From Rhodococcus oxybenzonivorans (GTDB lineage Bacteria > Actinomycetota > Actinomycetes > Mycobacteriales > Mycobacteriaceae): a stretch of 64,000 bases of DNA. Shown here piece by piece: positions 43,850-53,891 of this stretch. The notes under the pieces were generated by a model. That model did not search any database and was not told the DNA's origin. It worked only from the letters and a program-made list of their open reading frames with translations. A program made the position numbers and the translations under genes. Position 1 is the first letter of the stretch, and each line of letters opens with the position of its first letter. Where the stretch lies: contig NZ_CP021354.1 in assembly GCF_003130705.1 (NCBI RefSeq), positions 3,162,001-3,226,000 of the forward strand, in the 5' to 3' direction.

Positions 43850-45079
43850 TCATTGGCCGGGGTCGGGTCGCGCCTGCAGCACCGGCGCGGCGGCCGCGAG
43901 CAGCGCGTTGCGGTCGCGGTTCAACGGGGGATAGATCCGTTGGGTGTTGATGGTGACTTTGGTGGCTTTGGCCTGCGCGCCGCGCGACACCACCTGGCGA
44001 TCCCATCCCTCGGTGTACACCGCGCCCGCCGGTCCCAGGTCGAGAACCGTCGCGTACCAAGGTATCCGGAGCGGGATCATCGGCTCTCCGAGTAGATCAC
44101 CGATCACGTTGTAGCCCGCGTAGCGGCCCATCGGACGCCCGTGCTGGCACGACATCACCGACAGGTGGTCGTCGTCCACCCGCGCCGCGGCGACGTCACC
44201 GGCGGCGAATACTCCAGGTGAGCCGAGAACTCGCAGATAGTCGTCGACCGCCAGGCGACCCAGCCGGTCGCGGTCGCCGGCGAGCTGGGCGGTCAGCGGA
44301 TTCGCCCGCATGCCCGCGCACCAGACGACGGTGCCCGCGGCCAGCACCTCTCCGGACGAGAGCGTCACGCCGTGCTCGTCAACGGCTGCGATGCCGACGC
44401 CGGTCATCGTTTCGACCCCGTTCTCGGACAGCGCCGCTTCGATCACCGGTCGCGCCGACGCCCCCATGTCGGAACCGACGTAGGGATTGTGGTCGATCAG
44501 CACTACCCGCGGGTCGAGGTTGCGTCCGGCGCACATTGTCGCGAGCATCCCGGGCAGTTCCGACGCCGTTTCGATGCCCGTGAGACCGGCGCCGACCACC
44601 ACCACGGTCGCCGCGCTCACGTCCGCTCGACCGTCGGACAGCGCCGCCAGATGACGCTGCAGCTTCAGTGCGCCGTCGTAGGTGTCCACATCGAAGCCGA
44701 ATTCTCGCAAACCGGGAATATCGGGTTTCGCCACCCGACTGCCCAGTGCCATGACCAAGCGGTCGTATTTCTGCGTGGCGCCCTGCCCTCCGTTACCCGC
44801 GACGGTGACGGTGCGCGCCGTGGTATCGATCGCCGTCACCTCGGCGGTGATGTGCCCGACGCCAACCGGGTCGAGCAGGTCGCTCAGCGGAATGCGGCAC
44901 GCGCTCAGGTCTGCCTCGTAGTTGCGGACCCGGATGTCGTGAAATGGCAGCTTGCTGATCACCGTGACATCGACGGTGCCGGTCGCATCGAGTTCCTCGA
45001 GTCGTCGCGCCGCCCCCAGCGCGGCCCATAAACCGGCGAATCCCGAACCGAGGACGAGGACAAGGCCTGAATCAGTCAC
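43850..45079 (-). CDS. NAD(P)/FAD-dependent oxidoreductase, type II NADH dehydrogenase-like
   Basis: 409-residue two-dinucleotide-binding flavoprotein. LVLGSGFAGLWAA binds FAD, VVVGAGLTGIETA binds NADH, and GVFAAGDVAAAR is the second FAD motif. It resembles NDH-2 and related quinone or carotenoid-site reductases that act at the membrane face. The C-terminus ends without an obvious amphipathic helix, so the membrane role is uncertain. The GTG start gives VTDSGLVLVLGSG. Confidence 0.87.
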   Translation of the reverse strand: MTDSGLVLVLGSGFAGLWAALGAARRLEELDATGTVDVTVISKLPFHDIRVRNYEADLSACRIPLSDLLDPVGVGHITAEVTAIDTTARTVTVAGNGGQGATQKYDRLVMALGSRVAKPDIPGLREFGFDVDTYDGALKLQRHLAALSDGRADVSAATVVVVGAGLTGIETASELPGMLATMCAGRNLDPRVVLIDHNPYVGSDMGASARPVIEAALSENGVETMTGVGIAAVDEHGVTLSSGEVLAAGTVVWCAGMRANPLTAQLAGDRDRLGRLAVDDYLRVLGSPGVFAAGDVAAARVDDDHLSVMSCQHGRPMGRYAGYNVIGDLLGEPMIPLRIPWYATVLDLGPAGAVYTEGWDRQVVSRGAQAKATKVTINTQRIYPPLNRDRNALLAAAAPVLQARPDPGQ

Positions 45080-45194
45080 CCCGATATCGTGTCAGGTCCT
45101 GGCCGGGGCGACCGTTGATTCGCATCACGCGTGATCATGGGTCCTGTCGGCCGTCGGCCACACGCCGTAGGCTCCGCGCAGCGCAAGGGGCGGT

Positions 45195-45662
45195 TCAGTG
45201 GGCCCGTTTCTCGGCGGCGTCGGCGATGTCGTCGAGATCGCGCCGGATCGCCTTCGTGGTGGCCTTCAGGGCGAAGGAGCCGAAGATTTTCATCATGAAT
45301 CGCGAGAACGCGCCGAGATCGTTCGCTTCGGCGGAGAAGTGAAAGGTCAGGGTCGTGCTGTCGCCGGCAGGGGACAGGGTGAACACGGTCGTATAGTTTG
45401 CCCCGTGGGAGGCAGCCTTCACCACTGTGCGCTTCTCCGGGTCGATCTCCGTCACCCACATCTCTTCGGTCGACGACTTGCCGAACAACACCCGGGTTTC
45501 CCGCCACCGCGTACCGACTTCGTACTTCGTCGAGTCGAGCCGTTCGAGCTTCTCCACTCCGCTCAGCACCGACTCCGCGTTGTCCAGGTCGGTGAGGACC
45601 GCCCAGACCGCACTTGCGGGCGCATCGATCGTTCGACTCAACTGGATTTCCGAAGCTGACAT
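45195..45662 (-). CDS. SRPBCC-family (START-like) protein
   Basis: 155-residue START/Bet v1-like protein. It starts MSASEIQLSRTIDAPASAVWAV, the usual N-terminal strand, then TRWRETRVLFGKSSTEEM, and ends with the long C-terminal helix containing MMKIFGSFALKATTKA. Members bind hydrophobic ligands or act as polyketide cyclase/stress proteins. No catalytic residues can be assigned. Confidence 0.82.
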   Translation of the reverse strand: MSASEIQLSRTIDAPASAVWAVLTDLDNAESVLSGVEKLERLDSTKYEVGTRWRETRVLFGKSSTEEMWVTEIDPEKRTVVKAASHGANYTTVFTLSPAGDSTTLTFHFSAEANDLGAFSRFMMKIFGSFALKATTKAIRRDLDDIADAAEKRAH

Positions 45663-45742
45663 AAGTGTTCCGTTTCTTCGAGCAATCGCCGATTGTTTCC
45701 CGGGCAACGGTAGGCGATCATTCGCCCTTCGGCGGCGACCAG

Positions 45743-46134
45743 CTACATGCTGGGCCCGAGGTGCCGCGCGAGGGTGCGGTAGCCGCGTTCGTGAACGGCG
45801 ACGACGAGGGTCATCGTGAGGATCAGCACCGCCGCCCACAGTGCGGAATTCCCCAGTGCGGAGTTCCTCCCGACCGCCGCCGCGTGGACCGGTGCGCCGA
45901 CTGCGGCGCCCACACCCGCCACCGCACTCGGTACGCCCGGCCCTCGCCGTAGACGACGGCGAACGCGCCCAGCGTGGCCGTCGCTGCGACCGCAGAGTGT
46001 CCGAGCGCAATCCCGGCGAGGGCGGGCAACGCCGCCGCCACCCCCGGGGCGCACCACACCCGGCCACCGTCGGCCCTGGCCGCCAAGCCCGAGGAGGAAC
46101 GACCGTGCCGGGGCCGGCGCAGGAATCTGCACAT
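45743..46134 (-). pseudogene. FUSC-like membrane protein fragment with frameshift
   Basis: Hydrophobic segments PALAGIALGHSAVAATATLGAF and VYGEGRAYRVR fit the N-terminal part of FUSC/aromatic-acid exporter proteins. The frame then breaks near 45922, where CC replaces an expected CCC, and continues in another frame with VAGVGAAVGAPVHAAAVG, a TM-like WAAVLILTMTLVV and a stop at 45743. The full family is several times longer. It is probably a relic. Confidence 0.55.
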
Positions 46135-46206
46135 CGTGTTCCCGCGACGCGGTTCCCTGGTTCTGCGCTCCGACCGACACGCCGACCGGACGATGCGACC
46201 CTCCGA

Positions 46207-48742
46207 CTACAACCGGGGGTCCACGGGCTCGGACTCGAGCGCCAGAACCGCGAACACCGCCTCGTGCACCCGCCACAGCGGGTCGCCGTCCGCGAACCGA
46301 GTCAAAGCTTCGAGCCCGAGCGCATGCTCGCGCAGGGCCATCGATCGTTTGCGGCCCAGAGACCGGTCACGCAGCACGTCGAGATTGTCGGTGTAGTCGG
46401 GACCGTAGATGATCCGCAGGTACTCCTGCCCCCCGCACCTTGATGCCCGGCTGAATCCTCCTGCGTGCCAGTTCCGCGGGTGCCTGGCCGACCGGCTTGA
46501 CCACCATGCCTTCCCCGCCGGCATCTGTCAGTCGTGACCACCAGGCGGTGGCGGCGTCCTGGGACGCATCCGAGGTGAGATCGACGAACACGTGTCGGGT
46601 GGTGGCGACAAGAGGATCGTCCAGCATCGCCAACTTGGCGAGGTGCCAGGAGTGCGGTTCGGTGACCGCAGCCGCCCGGCCCTCGCAGGCGAGGATTTGG
46701 AACGGGGCCAGCCGCACGCCGTCCAGTCCGGTCACCGGCCAACAGTATCGGGCATATGCCTTCCGGAAGCGATCGGCGTTGGCCGCACGGGTTCGGGTGC
46801 GGGTCAACAGCTCGCCGACGTCCAGACCGCGGGCGCCGGCGCGCTCGAGTGCGGCGATCGCGTCCGGCAGCGCGGCACCCGCAGCGGCCCCGACCGACGC
46901 GTACTGGCTGCGGATCAGCTCTCCCGCCTTCGCCGACCACGGCAACAGTTCGCAATCGAGTACCAGCCACGACGACTCCAGGTCGTCCATCAGCGGCCCG
47001 CACGCGGTGCGGAGCCGGGCGACCAGTTCACTCATCGTGGCCGCATCGTCGAAGAACGGGCGCCCCGTGCGGGTGTAGACGATGCCCGAGCTGCCGTCGG
47101 TGACGCCGAACCGCTTCGCCGCGGTTGCAGCATCGCGGGCCAGCACGGCGATCGCCCGGGAACCCATGTGCTTCTCCTCGCACACGAGCTCGGTGACGCC
47201 GTCGGATGCGAACTCGGCGAGGGCCTGCGCCGGATGCTCCAGGTAGCCGTCGAGGTTCGAGGTGGCCGGTGGAGCCATGGTCGGCGGCAGGTACACCAAC
47301 CAGCGCGGGTCGACGGCGAATCGGCTCATGATCTCGAGGGCAGCGGCGGTGTTCTCCTCGCGCACCTTGATGCGGCCCTTGGTGTACCGGACGTCGATGT
47401 GCCGCGTTCCGCGCACGTCGTCGATGGACAGCTGGGCCGGATCGCGCTGTGCCGGGGAACCCGACCTGGTCGAGCCGGTGGTGAGGGGGCGCACCGGTTC
47501 GAACCACACCCGTTCCGCCGGTACGGAAACTATTTCTCTGCTCGGGTAGCGCAGGGCGGTCAGCTTGCCGCCGAAGACGACGCCGGTGTCGAGGCAGAGG
47601 GTGTTGTTGCTCCACTCGGCCTCCGGCACCGGGGTGTGGCCGTAGACGACGACGGCGCGGCCGCGATAGTCCTGGGCCCACGGGTAGCGCACCGGCAGTC
47701 CGTACTCGTCGGTCTCGCCGGTGGTGTCTCCGTACAGGGCGAACGAGCGCACCCGGGCGGACGCGCGGCCGTGATAGGCCTCCTTCAGCCCGGCGTGCGC
47801 GACCACCAGATTGCCACCGTCGAGTTCGTAGTGGCTGATCAGACCGTCGATGAAGGCGTGGGCGTCCCTCCGGAAGTCGTCGGGTTCCGCGGCGAGCTGA
47901 TCGAGCGACTGCTGCAGCCCGTGCGAGGTGGCGACCTTCCGGCCGTGCAGCGCCCGGGCAAGCTTCTGTTCGTGGTTACCCGACACGCACAGGGCGGTGC
48001 CGGCCGCCACCATGCCCATCACCAGGCGCAGCACTCCGGGGTGTCGGGTCCGCGGTCGACCAGGTCGCCGACGAACACCGCGATCCGGCCCTCGGGATGG
48101 GCGGCGCCGCCGCCATCGGGATCGAGCGTCCAGCCGAGCTTGCGCAGCAGGGTCTGAAGTTCGCTCCGGCAGCCGTGTACATCACCGATGATGTCGAACG
48201 GTCCGGTCAGCTCACGCTTGTCGGTCCACGCCTTCTCCAATACCACTGTCGCCGCAGCGATCTCGTCGACACCGGTGAGTACGTGCACCCGGCGGAAGCC
48301 TTCGCGGCCATCTTCGGCAGCGATCGCCGAAGATCCTTGTGCTGCCTTCGGATCACGTGCGGCCGAAGGCGCGGTCCGATCGGGCCTGGTTGCGTGTGAT
48401 TGCGATGTCGTCGGGGACGTCGAGCACGATCGCGTCCACCAGGACGTCGTGAGACTTCGCCAGATCGATCAGCGCCTTGCGCGCTTCACGCTGCACGTTC
48501 GTGGCGTCGACGACGGTGAGCAGGCCCCGACGCAGCCGGGTTGCGGCAATGTAGAGCAGCACGTCGAAGGCATCGGACGTTGCCGCCTGGTCGTTCTGGT
48601 CGTCGGCGACCAGCCCACGGCAGAAGTCGGACGACAGGACCTGTGTCGGCGCGAAATGGTGTGCGGCAAAGGTGGATTTGCCGCTGCCCGACACTCCCAC
48701 GAGCACCACCAGCGACAGCGCCGGCACCGAGATATCAGACAT
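46207..48742 (-). pseudogene. pnkp: Polynucleotide kinase-phosphatase (RNA repair), interrupted by three single-base indels
   Basis: Bacterial Pnkp of RNA repair, ~845 residues if restored. The N-terminal kinase has GVSGSGKST; the metallophosphatase has DIIGDVHGC, FVGDLVDRGPD and CVSGNHEQ; the C-terminal ligase-like domain has CEEKHMGSRA and VVKPVG. It partners with Hen1, encoded next, to heal and seal cut tRNA. Frames break near 48359 (missing G), 48039-48042 (GGGG for GGGGG) and 46429-46434 (CCCCCC for CCCCC). Every domain motif is otherwise preserved. The gene is therefore very recently inactivated or the sequence contains errors. Confidence 0.85.
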
Positions 48743-50151
48743 CGGCGCCGCCCACCGGTGAAGACCGCCATCTGAGTCGGTGAACCGACGTCAGGGTCGT
48801 CATCACCCACCGGACGGAAGTCGACGCTGTAGCCGTGGACATCGCAGACCGTGGCCGCCCAGGAACGGAATTGCGGCCGCGACCACTCGAAGCGATGGTC
48901 GCGGTGACGCAGACCCGGAGGTCGGTGTAACGCACGTTGTACTCGGAGTTCGGCGTCGTCACGATCACATGCCCGGGCCGTGCCGTGCCGAACACCACCT
49001 GCTCGAGTGCGGTCAGCCGTGGCGGGTCGATGTGCTCGACGACCTCCATCAACACGGCCGCGTCGTAGCCGGCGAACCTCCGGTCGGTGTAGGTGAGCGC
49101 CGCCTGGAACAGCTGCAGTCGCTCCCGCCGCCGCTCCGGCATCCGATCCAACCGCAACCGGCGTCCCGCTATCGTCAACGCTCTCGTCGACACATCCACC
49201 CCCACGATCTCGGTGAAACCGGGATCGTCCAACAACGCGGAAACGAGTTGACCGGACCCGCATCCGAGGTCGATGACCCGGCGCACGTCCAACTCGCCGA
49301 GGACCCCCGAGGACCGCCTCACGCCGAAGCACATTCAACGGCGTCGTGTCCGCCGGCACCGGGTCGGTCTCGGGCTCCTCGTCGACCGGCGGTGCCAACT
49401 GCTCCTCGACATCGTCGCCGAGTTCGGCGAGCCGCTCGAAGGCCGAGCGCGTGAGAGCGGACTGGTGCCGCAGGTAGCGGTCGGTGATCAACGCCCTGTC
49501 CGGGTGCTCCGCGAGCCAGGATCCGCCGGCCCGGATCAGTTTGTCGACCTCGTCGGAGGCGACCCAATAGTGTTTGGCGTCATCGAGCACGGGAAGCAGC
49601 ACGTAGAGGTGATTGAGTGCGTCGGCGAGCCGGATGTCACCCCGCATGGTGAGCCGCACGTAATGGGAGTTGCCCCATTCGGGGAAGGCGTCGTCCAGCG
49701 GCACGGCGCGGGCGACGACCGTCCATCCCAGCGGGGCGAAAAGTCGCTCGGCCAGCTCCGGTCCACCGCGACACGGCAATGCGGGCAACGAAATCTCGAG
49801 CGGTATCCGGGTGGCAGCGAGCTCGGGTTTCATCGTGCATCGGCCGGCGCGGGCGGTGCGGAATACCTCCGCCAACGCCACCGACAACAGCGAGGAGACA
49901 GCGTAGGGCCGATCGTTGACGTACTGGCCGAGCGCATAGTCGGGTGCAGACCTGCCTGACATGCGGGCGAGCCGTACCGAGTCGACATCCAGCAACAGCG
50001 CTGCCGTGCAGCGATCCACGGTCGCCTCGGGATAGAACACGCGGGCGACACCGCAGGATTGGGGAAACTCCTGGACCCGATCAGGGTGCTTGTGCAGCAG
50101 GTAGCCGAGATCGGTGGCCGGTCGTGCTGTCGTGGAGATCGTCAGAATCAC
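48735..50151 (-). pseudogene. hen1: 3'-terminal RNA ribose 2'-O-methyltransferase Hen1, interrupted by indels
   Basis: Bacterial Hen1, ~470 residues if restored. The N-terminal half (ISTTARPATDLGYLLHKHPD, LTMRGDIRLADALNHLYVLLP, HYWVASDEVDKLI) is intact; the methyltransferase half has VIDLGCGSGQL, LMEVVEHIDP and NSEYN, and ends QMAVFTG. It methylates the repaired 3' end of RNA before sealing by Pnkp. Likely shifts lie at 49304-49308 (CCCCC for CCCC), 48917 (GG for GGG) and 48751-48753 (CCC for CC). The restored stop would overlap the pnkp ATG, as is usual in this operon. The GTG start gives VILTIST. Confidence 0.83.
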
Positions 50152-50342
50152 CAGGCACAGTCTGCCGCAGACGAGGCGTTCGCCGCAGCAACATATTCGG
50201 CAGGTTTTGATCGCGTAGTTCGCGGCGGAGTACACCGTGGCCCGTGATTTACGGCCAGAACCCCTCAGGCCGAGGGAGGTTTGTGCCTAAAATCAGGAAG
50301 CAGCGAGTCCCGCTCGACCCTGCGCACGAAGGGATCGACCTC

Positions 50343-51530
50343 ATGAGTTCGTCGACTCGCAGCCGGCTGCGTCGAAGCGCGGTTGCCGCGCTCAGCACCG
50401 TTCTTGTTTTCGGCGCCGTTTCCTGCGGCTCGGAAGATCGCGGCGGACAGCAGACAGCAGAGCACGGTGCGGATGCACTGCACGCGGACGATCCCGACGC
50501 CGACAGAATCGTCGACGTAGTTCGCAACAAGCTGGCGGAACTCGATCTCAGCGGTGCCGTCTTCGGTGTGTGGCGCGGTGACGAGGAAATTGTCAGCGGA
50601 GCAGTGGGGGAGTCGCCGCTCGGCGTTCCCGCGACGCGTGACATGCAATTGCGAGTCGGCCAGCCGATGGAACCAATGCTGTCGACTGTTCTGTTACAGC
50701 TGGGCGAAGCGGGAACGCTGAGCCTGGACGAGCCGATCGCCAAGTGGGTACCCGACTTTCCGCGCGCCGACAAGATCACCCCGCGGATGCTCGCCAACAG
50801 CACGACGGGCATTTCGGACTACGTCACCAATCCTGAATTCCTGAAGACGTTCTACGCAAATCCGATCAAAGGCTTCACGTCTCAGGAGATCTTCGACCTC
50901 GCCAATTCCCGCCCACCGCTGTTCGAACCGGGGACCAGTTTTGCCTACGCGCACAGCGATCTGTGCCTGCTGGGAGTGGTACTCGAGCAGGCGACGGGAA
51001 AGCCGCTCGGTGATCTGCTGAAGGAACGCATCTTTCAGCCACTCGGGATGATTCAGAGCAGCGTGATGTTGACACCCGAGATCAGTGAACCGATTCTGCA
51101 CGGCTATACCAACGAACGTGGCGTCTTTGAGGACTCCACGTTCTGGAATCCCACGGCGTTCCTCAACAGCGGCAACATGAACTCGACGGTGGCCGAGGTC
51201 GCGCGGTGGGTTCGGGCGCTCGGCAACGGCGAGCTCCTGTCCGACACGGCGTTCACGGAGATGATGGCGGACAAGACGGCCGGGCTGGGCCCGCTGACTG
51301 CGGACAGGTACTTCGCATTCGGAACCGTTCACCTGGGCAGTTGGCTGCTGATGAACCCGGCTTTCGGGGGCTACAACGGCATCGCCCTCTACGACACGGA
51401 GTCGAAGACCACGATCGTCGTCTACGCCACGCTCGGGCCGACGGCCAACGCAAACGCCAATAACACCGTGCCGATCGGCAACGACATCGGCGCACTCCTC
51501 CTCCCGGACAACCCGCCCAAGGTGCCCTGA
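50343..51530 (+). CDS. β-lactamase-fold lipoprotein, probably catalytically dead
   Basis: 395-residue lipoprotein. A signal peptide ends in the lipobox FGAVSC, so it is membrane-anchored outside the cell. The rest is a serine β-lactamase/esterase-like (class C-like) domain: LVDEG-like LGEAGTLSLDEPIAKWVPDFP, GISDYV, FAYAHSDLCLLGVVLEQATGKPLGDLL and GGYNGI. The catalytic SxxK is replaced at the expected place (RVGQPMEPML instead of RIGSVTK-type), and YxN reads YAH. It therefore lacks the nucleophile and base and may be a binding protein. ATG 50343 is the natural start. Confidence 0.85.
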   Translation: MSSSTRSRLRRSAVAALSTVLVFGAVSCGSEDRGGQQTAEHGADALHADDPDADRIVDVVRNKLAELDLSGAVFGVWRGDEEIVSGAVGESPLGVPATRDMQLRVGQPMEPMLSTVLLQLGEAGTLSLDEPIAKWVPDFPRADKITPRMLANSTTGISDYVTNPEFLKTFYANPIKGFTSQEIFDLANSRPPLFEPGTSFAYAHSDLCLLGVVLEQATGKPLGDLLKERIFQPLGMIQSSVMLTPEISEPILHGYTNERGVFEDSTFWNPTAFLNSGNMNSTVAEVARWVRALGNGELLSDTAFTEMMADKTAGLGPLTADRYFAFGTVHLGSWLLMNPAFGGYNGIALYDTESKTTIVVYATLGPTANANANNTVPIGNDIGALLLPDNPPKVP

Positions 51531-51604
51531 CCGACCCGGCACCTCGAGCTGGTCACTGCCTGGGTGATGTTGAAGCTCAGGGCCCTGTGTAGAAGGGTGA
51601 CCCC

Positions 51605-52183
51605 ATGGCGGATGACTCCAGCGAGATCGAACTCAGCCGCTCGGAACTTCGCGAGGTCGCCGGCTTTGCAGTGGTGTGCGTGCGACCTGCATTGGCGATT
51701 TTCGAGCGTGAACGCCCGCACGATCAGCGCCCACGAGCCGCGATCGACGGTGCAGGGGCGTTCGCGGAGGGAGCCGAGCGGACCACCACTCTCCGCCACA
51801 GCGCGTGGGCAGCACACCGAGCTGCTCAGGAAGCCCGCGATGCAGGACAGCCCGCAGCGAGCGACGCTGCCCGCGCGGCCGGCCACGCGGCCGGTGCGGC
51901 GTTCCTCCATCCACTCGCCAAAGCCACGCAGGTAAAGCACATCCTCGGCTCCGCCGCTCATGCCGCACGAGCGTTCGAACTCTCCGCCGGCGACGATCCC
52001 GTCGTCGGAGCCGAATACATCGCGCGGACGCAGAGACTTGCGCCTCACATGGTGGTAGACGTCCTGCGCCGCTACCCGGTGGCCCCGAGTGGGGGAGGAC
52101 GGGTCGGGGAACTGATCCGTCAGTTGGACGCATCGCTCCGGTATTCCCCCACGATGGCGGACCCCACGGACACACCGGAGTAG
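51605..52183 (+). CDS. Putative immunity-like helical protein
   Basis: 192-residue soluble, alanine-rich helical protein. IELSRSELREVAGFAV, FERERPHDQRPRAAIDGAGAF, RHSAWAAHRAAQEA and AARAAGHAAGAAFLHPL follow the pattern of Imm5-like putative immunity proteins (arginine/tryptophan/histidine in paired helices). Such proteins neutralise polymorphic toxins, but no toxin gene is next to it, so this may be an orphan. The ATG has a weak ribosome-binding site. Confidence 0.6.
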   Translation: MADDSSEIELSRSELREVAGFAVVCVRPALAIFERERPHDQRPRAAIDGAGAFAEGAERTTTLRHSAWAAHRAAQEARDAGQPAASDAARAAGHAAGAAFLHPLAKATQVKHILGSAAHAARAFELSAGDDPVVGAEYIARTQRLAPHMVVDVLRRYPVAPSGGGRVGELIRQLDASLRYSPTMADPTDTPE

Positions 52184-52321
52184 TCGGCGGACTCGAGCCG
52201 GGACCCCACGCCAGACCTCGTCCATTTCGCACCATCTGTAACAAACTCTGCTCCGTCTCCGAAAGTGGAAGGGGGCGGACGACGTCTTCATTCTCGCGGT
52301 AACAAAGGAAATGGAGTGCTC

Positions 52322-52864
52322 ATGAGTAGCAAGCTGGGACGCCGCGTAGGCGCGGCCGCACTCACCGCTGTCGGGGTGGGAACTGCAGTGGTGGCCGGTG
52401 GAGGCGCAGTCGCAAGTGCTCAGCCCGCGCCACCGACATCGACAACGATGACGTGTTCGAGCGCGAATCCTCTTATGTGGGCACCGCCGTTCACGTGGAC
52501 CGTCAACGCCGCCTCCGGGGAGTCGCTTCGACCGGGTGGAACCGCGCTGGAGCCGTCGATTCTGCTCAGCGGCGGCAACGAATTGCCCGCGCCGCCCGGT
52601 GGTCTGATCCCCAGCATCGGAGTCAACTGGTACGGCACGAGGGTGTCGGTCGACTGGCACAACACAACGACAGGTGCGACCGGTCACAGCGTCAGCGATG
52701 AGGCGGCCTGGCAGCAGAAGCCTGGAATACCGATCAACCGTACCTGGGCGGGAACCGGAACGGTGTCGTTCACCGTCACCGTCCAGACCGGCGCCGGATG
52801 GTGGTTCGTCAATCCTCAGAACGCCGTCTGTCGGGGAACCATCTCGGTCGTGCCCGGTAGGTGA
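52322..52864 (+). CDS. Secreted hypothetical protein
   Basis: 180-residue exported protein. A Sec signal peptide (GRRVGAAALTAVGVGTAVVAGGGAV, cleavage after ASAQ) precedes a β-rich domain with many Thr/Gly/Trp residues (WAPPFTWTVNAASGE, GVNWYGTRVSVDWHN). It has one Cys pair (TCSS, AVCRG) that could form a disulfide. It resembles other small actinobacterial secreted proteins of unknown role. ATG 52322 follows AATGGAG. Confidence 0.7.
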   Translation: MSSKLGRRVGAAALTAVGVGTAVVAGGGAVASAQPAPPTSTTMTCSSANPLMWAPPFTWTVNAASGESLRPGGTALEPSILLSGGNELPAPPGGLIPSIGVNWYGTRVSVDWHNTTTGATGHSVSDEAAWQQKPGIPINRTWAGTGTVSFTVTVQTGAGWWFVNPQNAVCRGTISVVPGR

Positions 52865-52970
52865 CCCGGACCCGTCCGATTCGTAATCGGTAGACGCAGA
52901 CCTGGCTTCCGTCCGACCCACCCGCCCGATCACGGTCGGGACCGCTGTTCGCGAATGTGTCTGGAGCACC

Positions 52971-53432
52971 ATGTTTCTTCCCGAGTTCCGTCGGTCGATC
53001 GCGATCAGTGGACTGGTGCTGGCCGGGATGTTCGCCACCAGCAGCCCTGCTGCGGCGGATCAGACGCAAGACCGATGGGTGTACATCCCGGACACGGTGA
53101 CCGCCGCGGACGGAGTCGCCTGCGGCGGCCGAATCGGGGGAGTCACCGTCGCGACGGACAGGCTGCCCGGGCTGGTCTACGTTCGGCTGAACGCGACGTT
53201 CGTCGGTATGTCGACGACGCCCGGTGTGCTGTGCTCGGTATCCGCAACGCTGCTCTGGCGAAACGTGGATACCGGGGCAGCAGGAACGTGGTCCGCCGAG
53301 GTCAGTGGAGGGCTGATCGATTTCCCGGCGGAACCGTGGGCACATCTCGAGACCGGATCCGGTCGCGTCGAGGTCACGCTGACCACCGATCGTCCGCATG
53401 TTCCCAGCGCCACTGACATCAACGTGTACTGA
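52971..53432 (+). CDS. Secreted hypothetical protein
   Basis: 153-residue exported protein with a signal peptide (IAISGLVLAGMFATSSPAAA) and a β-rich mature part: YIPDTVTAADGVACGGRI, VYVRLNATFVGM and LLWRNVDTGAAG. Two Cys may form a disulfide. Size and context match the upstream secreted protein, suggesting a small cluster of cell-surface or medium proteins. No family recognised. Confidence 0.65.
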   Translation: MFLPEFRRSIAISGLVLAGMFATSSPAAADQTQDRWVYIPDTVTAADGVACGGRIGGVTVATDRLPGLVYVRLNATFVGMSTTPGVLCSVSATLLWRNVDTGAAGTWSAEVSGGLIDFPAEPWAHLETGSGRVEVTLTTDRPHVPSATDINVY

Positions 53433-53551
53433 GCGGGATCCGGAGACCCTTGCCCGCGGGGGAATCTGCACAGCGTGCGAGTGTCGTGGTCGGGGTTCGC
53501 ACGGCGGTAAATGCGATGCTCACGCGCGTTCGTTGTTGTTACCGTCGGGAC

Positions 53552-53887
53552 ATGCACATTCGCTACCACGTCACCTCGGTCCTGAACCGTGCATCCATTT
53601 CACGACACGGCCTGGACTGGAGCCGAATGGGTGCTGCCCCCGGTATTGCGGGAAGCCGTCGTCCGGAGCAGGAGGGCTGCTTTCTCGCGGCCGACGACTT
53701 CGAACGTGACTGGTTCGTGCGGATGAACAACACGGGCGGAGCGGTGGACGTGTGGGAGGTCCGAAGCATCGACGCTGACGACCTGATCCAATCTCCGGAG
53801 GGCTACTACTACTTTCCCGGCGTCATCGCAGCCTCCGATCTGCGGTTGGTGCAACAGGATCTGCCGCCGGTTCACCACCATCCCTGA
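53552..53887 (+). CDS. Small hypothetical protein (ADP-ribosyl-transferase-like N-terminus)
   Basis: 111-residue protein with HVTSVLNRASISRHGLDW and GCFLAADDFERDW, then VDVWEVRSIDADDLI. This pattern (His before a turn-helix and a Phe-Leu-Ala strand) recalls RNA 2'-phosphotransferase/ADP-ribosyltransferase-like folds used in small actinobacterial proteins. A catalytic Glu is not obvious, so the activity is unknown. ATG 53552 follows CGGGA. Confidence 0.6.
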   Translation: MHIRYHVTSVLNRASISRHGLDWSRMGAAPGIAGSRRPEQEGCFLAADDFERDWFVRMNNTGGAVDVWEVRSIDADDLIQSPEGYYYFPGVIAASDLRLVQQDLPPVHHHP

Positions 53888-53891
53888 ATCT

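Noticed and set aside
46592..48157. A 521-codon open frame on the + strand
   Set aside because: It is antisense to pnkp, whose kinase-phosphatase-ligase motifs are clear; the + frame has no recognisable domain.
51520..51544. Hairpin AGGTGCC/GGCACCT over the stop of the lipoprotein gene
   Set aside because: Only 7 bp with an 11-base loop, starting inside the coding region; too weak to call a terminator.
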